Assembly: GCF_022698165.1 (NCBI RefSeq)
Contig: NZ_JALDAY010000001.1
Location: 496,001-560,000 of the forward strand
Reading direction: 5' to 3'
Source: Streptomyces cylindrosporus
GTDB lineage: Bacteria; Actinomycetota; Actinomycetes; Streptomycetales; Streptomycetaceae
DNA length: 64,000 bases
Numbering within the stretch: the first letter of the stretch is position 1; each line of letters opens with the position of its first letter. Below are positions 50,351 to 57,229 of the stretch, in pieces. Below the pieces are notes generated by a model. It saw only the letters and a list, made by a program, of their open reading frames with translations. It did no database searches and was not told where the DNA came from. Position numbers and translations under genes: made by a program.

Positions 50351-51664
50351 ATGCACGGACACCGACCCCGCACCCCCGAAGCCGAACGCAGCCGCCGCTG
50401 GTTCATGAACAAGGCGCTGCTCGCCGGCGGCGTCGCCGCGATGGCGACCATGACCGGCTGCTCCAACGACTCCAACTCCGCCGGTACGGCGAGCGGTTCG
50501 GCCTCAGCCGAAGGGCCCGGCGGCATGCCCTCCGGTGCCCCCAGCGGTATGCCCTCCGGCGGGCCAGGTGGGGGTGGCGGCGGTGGCATGGGACCCGGCG
50601 CCGGTGAGGTGAAGTACGCCGACTTCAAGGGCGTCACCACCGACGGCAAGGTCCTCGACGACCTGTACTCGATCCACTCCACCGACGTCTCCACCGACAA
50701 GCTCGTCAAGGCCGCGCAGGCCTTCCTCGACGGGCTCTCCAGCAAGGAGCGCAAGTCCTGCGTCTTCGACGTGGACGACGACGAGTGGCTGAAGTGGAGC
50801 AACGTCGACGGGTACGAGCGCCAGGGCGTCCGCATGGGCGACATCACCGAGAAGAAGCGGGAGTTGGGCTACGCGCTGCTCGGCGCCGCCCTCTCCGCCG
50901 ACGGGCTCACCCAGACCCGCAACATCATGAAGCTCAACGCGTACCTCGGTGACTACAGCGGCGGGAACAAGCCGACCCTGACCGAGGGCGCGTACTTCTT
51001 CACCTTCATGGGCACCCCGTCGACCACCAAGCCGTGGGGCTTCCAGTACGAGGGTCACCACGTCGCCATCAACTACTTCGTCCTCGGCGACCAGGTCGTC
51101 ATGACGCCCACCTTCATGGGCTCCGAGCCCACCTCCGCCACCTACAAGGGCGAGAAGATCACCCTCTTCAGGAAGGAGACCAAGGCCGGGCTGACGCTTC
51201 TGCGCTCGCTGACCTCCGCCCAGCGGAAGAAGGTCGTCTCCTCCGAGGCCAAGGCGAACGACAACTTCAAGGCCGGCGCCGGACAGGACAACGCCCAGAT
51301 CGCCTACCAGGGCCTGGCCGCCAAGGGCTGGACCAGCGCACAGCGCGCCAACCTCCTCGACCTGGTGCGCGTGTACGTCGGCAACATGGACGACGGCCAC
51401 GCCGAGGTGAAGATGACGGAGGTCGAGGACCACCTTGACGACACGTACTTCTACTGGATCGGCGAGACCGGGGACTCCTCGGCCTTCTACTACCGCGTGC
51501 ACAGCCCGGTCGTCCTGATCGAGTACGACGCCCAGTCCCCGATCGCCTACGAAACCCAGAACCACACGCCCAGCCAGCACCACATCCACACCATCATCCG
51601 CACCCCCAACGGCGGCGACTACGGCGTGGACCTCCTCAAGCTCCACCTGGAGAACGACCACTAG
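50351..51664 (+). CDS. DUF3500 lipoprotein
   Basis: 437 residues. The N-terminal signal RRWFMNKALLAGGVAAMATMTGC has a lipobox at MTGC, followed by a Gly/Pro/Ser/Met-rich linker (to ~residue 82). The DUF3500 domain covers ~95-435 (AAQAFLDGLSSKERKSCVFDVDDDEW, PWGFQYEGHHVAINYFVLGDQV, HHIHTIIRTPNGGDYGVDLLKLH). The conserved His-rich motifs suggest a metal enzyme, but the activity is unknown. ATG 50351 has GGAG 4 bases upstream. The stop shares CTAG with the convergent AraC gene. Confidence 0.87.
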   Translation: MHGHRPRTPEAERSRRWFMNKALLAGGVAAMATMTGCSNDSNSAGTASGSASAEGPGGMPSGAPSGMPSGGPGGGGGGGMGPGAGEVKYADFKGVTTDGKVLDDLYSIHSTDVSTDKLVKAAQAFLDGLSSKERKSCVFDVDDDEWLKWSNVDGYERQGVRMGDITEKKRELGYALLGAALSADGLTQTRNIMKLNAYLGDYSGGNKPTLTEGAYFFTFMGTPSTTKPWGFQYEGHHVAINYFVLGDQVVMTPTFMGSEPTSATYKGEKITLFRKETKAGLTLLRSLTSAQRKKVVSSEAKANDNFKAGAGQDNAQIAYQGLAAKGWTSAQRANLLDLVRVYVGNMDDGHAEVKMTEVEDHLDDTYFYWIGETGDSSAFYYRVHSPVVLIEYDAQSPIAYETQNHTPSQHHIHTIIRTPNGGDYGVDLLKLHLENDH

Positions 51665-52497
51665 CGGCCGGCCGGGGCCGGCCGGGACGCCCGGTCCTGG
51701 CGGAAGCCGCTCGGGGTCTCCCCGGTGTAGGCCTGGAAGGCCCTGCTGAAGGCGCTCGCGCTGTCGAAACCCACGGCGAGGGCGGTCGTCAGGACCGTGC
51801 TGCCGGGCTCGACCAGCAGGGTCATGGCGTGCAGGAGGCGGCTGTGCAGCAGGTACTGGCGCCAGGTCATGCCGGTGGCCGCCTGGAAGCGGCGGCGCAG
51901 GGTGCGTTCGGAGACCGCCACGGCCCGGCAGACCCGGTCGAGGGAGGCCGTCGCGAGGTGGGCGTCGGTGTGCCGCATGACCTCGGTGACCAGGGGGTCC
52001 GTGCTGGCCGGCAGGTGGAACGGGAGCTCCTCGTCGAGGCGTTCGCGCACCAGGTGGGACAGCGCCTCGAAGTAGGAGTCGGCGACCGCGTCACCGCCCG
52101 TGCGGCCGATCGGCCAGCGCGCGGCGTAGATGAGCATCGCGCGCAGGATCGGGTCCACGGGCAGGACGCGGACCCGGCCACCGGTGTCCCGCAGCAGCGC
52201 GGGATCGAAGAAGACCGAGACCGTCCTCGCCCCGATGAACGAGCTCTGGTGGGCCAGGCCGGCCGGTATCCACACCGCCTGCCGGGACGGCAGCCGGTGG
52301 CGTGCCGTCGCGGTCTCGACGCCGACGATCCCCTCGGAGGCGTACTCCAGTTGGTGCTGGTCATGCCGGTGCCAGGCCGTCGTCCCGTCGCCCTCGAAGG
52401 CGAAGGTCCCGGCCGCCACTCCCGTCGAACGCATCGACGCCCAGTGGGAGTTGGCCGCGGGAGGCGCGGATGTGGCCGTTCGTGCGGAGCCGGTCAT
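51661..52497 (-). CDS. AraC-family regulator with cupin sensor
   Basis: 278 residues. The N-terminal cupin is WHRHDQHQLEYASEGIVGVETATARHRLPSRQAVWIPAGLAHQ. The C-terminal double HTH is ATASLDRVCRAVAVSERTLRRRFQAATGMTWRQYLLHSRLLHAMTLL and TTALAVGFDSASAFSRAFQAYTGETPSGFR. The target is probably the divergent methyltransferase gene, 26 bases away. ATG 52497. Although AraC-type, nothing ties it to the arabinose genes. Confidence 0.9.
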   Translation of the reverse strand: MTGSARTATSAPPAANSHWASMRSTGVAAGTFAFEGDGTTAWHRHDQHQLEYASEGIVGVETATARHRLPSRQAVWIPAGLAHQSSFIGARTVSVFFDPALLRDTGGRVRVLPVDPILRAMLIYAARWPIGRTGGDAVADSYFEALSHLVRERLDEELPFHLPASTDPLVTEVMRHTDAHLATASLDRVCRAVAVSERTLRRRFQAATGMTWRQYLLHSRLLHAMTLLVEPGSTVLTTALAVGFDSASAFSRAFQAYTGETPSGFRQDRASRPAPAGR

Positions 52498-52507
52498 GGC
52501 CCGGAGT

Positions 52508-52525
52508 ATGTACGACTGAGTACAT
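52508..52525. promoter_or_regulatory. Inverted repeat in the AraC/methyltransferase divergent gap
   Basis: ATGTAC (52508-52513) and GTACAT (52520-52525) are exact inverted copies 6 bases apart. The right arm runs into the methyltransferase start codon, so a protein bound here would block that gene. Confidence 0.45.
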
Positions 52526-53108
52526 GACGTCCATGAACCAGTACCACCTGACCTTCCTGACCTCCCCGGAGTGGGCCGAGACACTGCGCACCAGGCTGCT
52601 GCCCTGGCTACGGGACACGGTCGAACTCGGCGACGACGTACTGGAGGTGGGCCCCGGCCCCGGCCTCACCACCGATCTCCTCCTCGAACTGACCTCCCAT
52701 GTCACGGCGGTGGAGATCGACGCCGAGCTCGCCCGGAAACTCGCCGCCCGACTGGACGGCGCCCGCGCCACGGTCGTCCACGGCGACGCGAGCACCGTCG
52801 ACCTGGAGCCCGACCGCTACTCCGCGGCGACCTGCTTCACGATGCTGCACCACGTCGAATCACCCGAGGCCCAGGACCGGTTGTTCGCTCGCATCCGTCA
52901 ACTCCTGCGCCCCGGCGGGGTGTTCGTGGGCGCCGACTCCGTCGCCAGCGACGAGCTGCGCGACTTCCACGTCGACGACACCTATGTGCCGGTCGACCCC
53001 GACACCCTCGAACTCCGCCTCACCGCCGCCGGGTTCACCGACATCACGGTCATCAGGGCGCCCGGCGAGGGGCACTTCCGGTTCACCGCGCGCAGGCCGA
53101 ACGCCTGA
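52524..53108 (+). CDS. Class I SAM-dependent methyltransferase
   Basis: 194 residues. Motif I is VLEVGPGPGLTTDLLLE (~residues 38-54), then VTAVEIDAELARKLAARL, VVHGDASTVD, AATCFTMLHHVESPEAQDRLFARIRQLLRPGGVFVGAD and FRFTARRPNA. Substrate unknown. ATG 52524 or 52533 may be the start; neither has a clear ribosome site, which suggests a leaderless message. Its expression is probably set by the divergent AraC regulator. Confidence 0.87.
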   Translation: MTSMNQYHLTFLTSPEWAETLRTRLLPWLRDTVELGDDVLEVGPGPGLTTDLLLELTSHVTAVEIDAELARKLAARLDGARATVVHGDASTVDLEPDRYSAATCFTMLHHVESPEAQDRLFARIRQLLRPGGVFVGADSVASDELRDFHVDDTYVPVDPDTLELRLTAAGFTDITVIRAPGEGHFRFTARRPNA

Positions 53109-53122
53109 GGCTGCGCGGACCG

Positions 53123-53151
53123 TTGACGCGCAAGTTGTTCGATTCTACGGT
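53123..53151 (+). promoter_or_regulatory. Sigma70-type promoter of the second GH43 gene
   Basis: TTGACG (53123-53128), 17-base spacer, TACGGT (53146-53151). The -10 and the following CCCGTCCGAAG match the ABC-operon promoter at 32133-32161 except for one base. Confidence 0.65.
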
Positions 53152-53188
53152 CCCGTCCGAAGCCGACCGTCCGAAGCTCTGATCGGCG

Positions 53189-53203
53189 ATCGGTATATCG
53201 AAC
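53189..53203. promoter_or_regulatory. Candidate arabinose-regulon operator at the second GH43 gene
   Basis: ATCGGTATATCGAAC, conforming to TNGNNATNNCGAAC and 40 bases before the GH43 start codon, downstream of the -10. Confidence 0.55.
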
Positions 53204-53242
53204 AACCTCATCCGGCATCCCCCCACCTGGAGGAGCGTCAAC

Positions 53243-54199
53243 GTGAACCGCACTTCACTTCTCGCGATCCCCGCCGCCGTCCTGCTCGCCCTGGTCCCCG
53301 GCACGGCCTCGGCCTACCCCAACCCGGGCACGGTCACCGGCGACGTCGTCGTCCACGACCCGACGATGATCCGCACCTCGGCCGGCCGCTACCTGCTCTA
53401 CTCCACGGGCGGCGGCCTGGCCTACCGGACCTCCACCGACCGCACCGCGTTCAGCGCCGGCGGCGACGCCTTCGCCACCAAGCCGGGCTGGTGGTCCTCG
53501 TACGCGACCGAGGCCTGGGCGCCGGACATCTCGTACCACGGCGGCAAGTACCTGATGTACTACGCGGTCTCGACCTTCGGCTCCAACAAGTCGGCCATCG
53601 GGCTGGCCGGTTCAGCGACCGGCCTGCCCGGTTCCTGGACCGACTACGGCACCGTCTACACCTCGACCACCTCCAGCGACTACAACGCCATCGACCCGAA
53701 CCTCTTCGTCGACGACGACGGCAAGTGGTGGCTGTCGTTCGGCAGTTGGTGGACCGGCATCAAGATGATCCAGATAGACCCGGGCACCGGGAAGCAGCTC
53801 GCCTCCAACACCACCCGCTACTCGATCGCGTCCCGCCCCACCGGGACCAAGGCGGTCGAGGCGCCGTACATCGTCAAGCGGGGCGGCTACTACTACCTCT
53901 TCGCCTCCTACGACGTCTGCTGCCAGGGCACCAGCTCCACGTACAAGGTGAAGGTCGGCCGCGCCACGAGCGTCACCGGCCCGTACTACGACAAGAGCGG
54001 CGTCGCGATGACGAACAACGGCGGCACACCCGTCCTGGAGTCCCACGGCAGCGTGATCGGCCCTGGCGGCCAGTCCGTCATGAACGACTCCGACGGCGAC
54101 CTGATCGTCTACCACTACTACGACGGCAACGACAACGGCACCCCCAAGCTCGGCATCAACCTGCTGAGCTGGAGCACGGGTTGGCCGGTCGCGTACTAG
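53243..54199 (+). CDS. Secreted GH43 arabinanase, second copy
   Basis: 318 residues from GTG 53243 with GGAGG upstream. The Sec signal is NRTSLLAIPAAVLLALVPGTASA. Catalytic acids are Asp39 (VHDPT), Asp151 (AIDPNLF) and Glu206 (VEAPYIV); APDISYHGGKYLMYYAVSTFGSNKSAIG and YHYYDGNDNGTPKLGIN match the GH43 at 35352 closely. An arabinan endo-1,5-alpha-L-arabinosidase is the best call. It is monocistronic, with its own operator-bearing promoter. Confidence 0.92.
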   Translation: MNRTSLLAIPAAVLLALVPGTASAYPNPGTVTGDVVVHDPTMIRTSAGRYLLYSTGGGLAYRTSTDRTAFSAGGDAFATKPGWWSSYATEAWAPDISYHGGKYLMYYAVSTFGSNKSAIGLAGSATGLPGSWTDYGTVYTSTTSSDYNAIDPNLFVDDDGKWWLSFGSWWTGIKMIQIDPGTGKQLASNTTRYSIASRPTGTKAVEAPYIVKRGGYYYLFASYDVCCQGTSSTYKVKVGRATSVTGPYYDKSGVAMTNNGGTPVLESHGSVIGPGGQSVMNDSDGDLIVYHYYDGNDNGTPKLGINLLSWSTGWPVAY

Positions 54200-54301
54200 G
54201 CCCCCACCCGTATGGACCAATCGCCCTGTTCTGTGTATGTCCGGTGAAGATCCGGGTGATATGAAACCCCTTGACCGAAAGTGAAACGTCAGAGGGCGGG
54301 C

Positions 54302-55477
54302 ATGGGGAAACGGTTCGACCTGGGGGAACAGGTCGGTGTGGTGATCGTCGGGGCCGGGCCGGCGGGGCTGGTTCTGGGCAATCTCCTGTTGGACCGAGGG
54401 GTCGACTGCGTCATTCTCGAACGGCGTGCGCGCGCGGCGGTGGAGGGGCGGGCCAGGGCCGGATTCCTGGCCGCCCACTCCGTGCGCGTCCTGACCGACA
54501 ACGGCCTGGCCGCCGGACTGCGGGCCCGCGGCCGTACCCACGCGACCTGCCTCTTCCGCGGCGACCGGGGGGAGTTCACCCTCGACTACGGGCGGCTGGG
54601 GCGCGGCGAGGTGCACACCGTGTACCCGCAGCAGGAGCTGGTGCGGGACCTGGTCGCCGAGTATCTGCGGCGCGGCGGTGAACTCTGGTTCGGGCAGGAG
54701 GTCGAGGAGATCTCCGCGGGCCGGGTGCGGGTGCGCGGCGGCCAGGACGTGACGGGGCGGTACGTCGCCGGGTGCGACGGACACCGGGGCGTCGCGCGCC
54801 GCGCACTCATCGCACAGGGGACCCGCACCTCCCGCTGGGACCACGGCGTCTCCTGGCTGGCGGTCCTGGCCGAGGCCCCGCCCAGCATGGCGGCCGTGGG
54901 ATACGCCCTGCACGAGCGGGGGTTCGCCGGCCACATGGCGCGCACCGCGTCCGTCACCCGCTACTACCTCCAGTGCCCGCGCGGCACCGACCCCGCCGAG
55001 TGGAGCGAGGACCGGATCTGGACCGAGCTGGCGACCCGGATGCGCACGGCCGAGTTCGGCCCGCTCCGACAGGGCCCGGTCCTGGAGAAGGCGGTCGTCG
55101 ACCTGCGCTCCGACGTCCTGGAGAGCCCGGGCGCCGGGCGGCTGTGGCTGGCCGGCGACGCGGCCGGGCTCATCAGCCCCTCCGCGGCCAAGGGCGCCAA
55201 TCTCGCCGTACTCCAGGCCGAGTTGCTGGCGCACGCCCTCACCGAGGCACTGACCCGCGGTGACGAGACCGGACTCGCCCGGTACGCCGCGGACGCCCTG
55301 CCCCGCGTGTGGCGGGCGCACGAGTTCTCGCACTGGATGAGCGGCCTGCTGCACGGGCCCGCCGACGACGGCGCCGAGGCCCGTTACGGCCGCGCCCTCC
55401 AGTACGCCCGCCTGGAGAGCCTGCGGACCTCCCGCACCCACCAGGACTATTTCGCCGAGAACTACACCGGCATCTGA
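54302..55477 (+). CDS. PobA-like FAD-dependent aromatic monooxygenase (4-hydroxybenzoate 3-monooxygenase type)
   Basis: 391 residues. The FAD motif GVVIVGAGPAGLVLGNLL is at ~residues 13-30, the DG motif in VAGCDGHRGVARR, and the GD motif in LWLAGDAAGLISPSAAKGANLAV. LERRARAAVEGRARAGFL and TRYYLQCPRGTDPAEWSEDRIWTEL are typical of 4-hydroxybenzoate 3-hydroxylases. It adds an oxygen to an aromatic acid using NAD(P)H. No protocatechuate pathway genes follow; instead a methyltransferase gene lies 75 bases downstream, so a biosynthetic role is possible. ATG 54302 has AGAGGG upstream; GTG 54281 is the alternative. Confidence 0.88.
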   Translation: MGKRFDLGEQVGVVIVGAGPAGLVLGNLLLDRGVDCVILERRARAAVEGRARAGFLAAHSVRVLTDNGLAAGLRARGRTHATCLFRGDRGEFTLDYGRLGRGEVHTVYPQQELVRDLVAEYLRRGGELWFGQEVEEISAGRVRVRGGQDVTGRYVAGCDGHRGVARRALIAQGTRTSRWDHGVSWLAVLAEAPPSMAAVGYALHERGFAGHMARTASVTRYYLQCPRGTDPAEWSEDRIWTELATRMRTAEFGPLRQGPVLEKAVVDLRSDVLESPGAGRLWLAGDAAGLISPSAAKGANLAVLQAELLAHALTEALTRGDETGLARYAADALPRVWRAHEFSHWMSGLLHGPADDGAEARYGRALQYARLESLRTSRTHQDYFAENYTGI

Positions 55478-55480
55478 TCC

Positions 55481-55520
55481 CAGCACTCCCCAGCACTCCC
55501 GAGCACTCCCCAGCACCCCT
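55481..55520. repeat. 10-bp tandem repeat, four units
   Basis: CAGCACTCCC twice, then GAGCACTCCC and CAGCACCCCT, directly after the monooxygenase stop and 32 bases before the next start. Confidence 0.85.
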
Positions 55521-55552
55521 GCATCCGTCCCACCATCCACCGGGAACCCTTC

Positions 55553-57184
55553 ATGAACCTCCCCGTCGTACAGGCATGCCTGCTGGCCGAAGCCGACCTG
55601 CAAAGGATCCGGCGCGCGGCCGACTACGTCCGTGCCCACGACACGGACCAGGTCCTGGCCGAACTGCTCCCCGACCTCACCGCCGAGGAACGGGCCGACG
55701 TCTCCCGCCACCTCGTCTTCGACCACACCGCGGTACTCGTCTTCCCTGCCACCCTCGACGGCCTGTGCGAGGAACTGCGTGAACGCGGCCTGGAACCGGG
55801 CGAGATGACCCCGAGTGTGGTCGTCCGCGGCCGACTGGCCCGCCGCTACGGCGCGGTGGTCGGCGAGAGCCCGGTGGGCATCGTGCACGTCGCGGTGGAG
55901 GGCCGCAGCGTGGAGGTCTTCGCACTCCCGGTCCCGCCCGACTCCCCCCTGGAGGCGGTCGTCGCCGACGAACGAGCCGCCGGCCACGAGTCCCACCACG
56001 CCTTCGCCCTCACCTCACCGGGCCCGGTGGTCCCGGCCGGCCTGCGCACCCTGCTCCAGGAACGCGGCGGCGCGGTCTCGGACGGCGGCGGCCACAACGC
56101 CCACGAGAACGTGACGGTCCTCTACTTCCGCACCCGCACCCACCAGCGCTTCGAACTCCGCCTGCCCGGCCGCCACGCGCCCCTGCCCGACCCGGCGGTC
56201 TCCCTCCTCGGCGTCATGACCGGCGCCTGGGCCACGCAGGCCGTCGCCACGATGGCCGAACTGCACATCGCCGACCACCTGGCCGACACCCCGGGCATGG
56301 ACGCCGACACCCTGGCCAAGCTGACCGACACCCACCCCGACGCCCTCCGCCGCCTCCTGCGCTACCTGTCCACCCTCGGCCTCCTGACCTCGGCGGACGG
56401 CACGTACCACCTCACCGCGGCGGGCCAACCCCTGCGCACGGGAACGGACTTCTCCCTCCACCCGCTGGCCCTCCTGTACGGCGGCCTGTTCTACGACTCC
56501 TTCGCCGGCCTCACCCACTCGGTCCGCACCGGCGAGGAGGCCTTCGCCCACCGCTACGGCCGACACCACTTCACCTACCTCGCCGAACACCCCGAACTCG
56601 GCGACCTCTTCCACCGCGCGATGGCGGCCAGCACGGAGATGTTCGCCCCGGTGCCACACCTTTTGGACTTCACCGACGTCCACAAGGTGATCGACGTCGG
56701 CGGCGGAAACGGCGAGCTGCTGGGCCGTGTGCTACGGGCTCACGCGCACGTGGAGGGCGTACTCCTGGAGCAGGAGGGGGCGTTGGAGGCGGCACGGTCC
56801 AACTTGGCGGACGTGACGGCCCGTTGCACTTTCTCGCCCGGTGACTTCACGAAGGCGGTTCCGCCCGGCGGAGACGTCTACCTGCTCTCCCGAGTCCTCC
56901 ACGATTGGGACGACGAACGCTGCCTGACGATCCTCCGCAGATGCGCGGAGGCGATGCGCCCAGGAGCCCAACTCCTACTGGTGGAACGCCTGTTGCCGGA
57001 CAGAGAGGGCACGCCTGCCCCCGCGGTCGCCTGGGACGTCCACATGCTGTGCAACGTGGGAGGCCGCGAACGGAACGAGAACCACTACCGAGGCCTGCTG
57101 GAGGAGGCAGGCTTCGAGTTCAGGGGGTGCGACGCTCTGCCACTGGGAGGGTCACTGATCCACGCGGTGAGAGCAACTCCCTAG
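55553..57184 (+). CDS. O-methyltransferase (plant-type family 2) with extra N-terminal domain
   Basis: 543 residues. Residues ~205-540 are a complete Methyltransf_2 enzyme. The dimerisation helices are SLLGVMTGAWATQAVATMAELHIADHLADTP and a winged helix (DALRRLLRYLSTLGLL). The SAM site is VIDVGGGNGELLGRVL. The catalytic His is in LLSRVLHDWDDERC, and the region ends LLVERLLPD...NENHYRGLLEEAGF. Residues 1-~200 are a separate domain (LLPDLTAEERADVSRHLVFDHTAVLVFP, GIVHVAVEGRSVEVFALPVPP) that I do not recognise. It probably methylates a phenolic OH made by the upstream monooxygenase. The stop is followed at once by repeat copy 4. Confidence 0.88.
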   Translation: MNLPVVQACLLAEADLQRIRRAADYVRAHDTDQVLAELLPDLTAEERADVSRHLVFDHTAVLVFPATLDGLCEELRERGLEPGEMTPSVVVRGRLARRYGAVVGESPVGIVHVAVEGRSVEVFALPVPPDSPLEAVVADERAAGHESHHAFALTSPGPVVPAGLRTLLQERGGAVSDGGGHNAHENVTVLYFRTRTHQRFELRLPGRHAPLPDPAVSLLGVMTGAWATQAVATMAELHIADHLADTPGMDADTLAKLTDTHPDALRRLLRYLSTLGLLTSADGTYHLTAAGQPLRTGTDFSLHPLALLYGGLFYDSFAGLTHSVRTGEEAFAHRYGRHHFTYLAEHPELGDLFHRAMAASTEMFAPVPHLLDFTDVHKVIDVGGGNGELLGRVLRAHAHVEGVLLEQEGALEAARSNLADVTARCTFSPGDFTKAVPPGGDVYLLSRVLHDWDDERCLTILRRCAEAMRPGAQLLLVERLLPDREGTPAPAVAWDVHMLCNVGGRERNENHYRGLLEEAGFEFRGCDALPLGGSLIHAVRATP

Positions 57185-57228
57185 GGGCGCGGGGAACTGC
57201 GCGACCAGCCCCCACGCACCCGCACCCG
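57184..57228. repeat. Dispersed ~45-bp stop-codon-adjacent repeat, copy 4
   Basis: Begins GGGGCGCGGGGAACTGCGCG at the last base of the methyltransferase stop codon and ends 1 base before the aminotransferase stop (57230-57232), filling the whole convergent gap. Confidence 0.85.
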
Positions 57229-57229
57229 A

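Noticed and set aside
51661..52497. The AraC-family gene as the arabinose regulator
   Set aside because: No arabinose-operon-type site lies near it, and its sensor cupin and divergent methyltransferase partner do not point to arabinose. The family name alone is not evidence.
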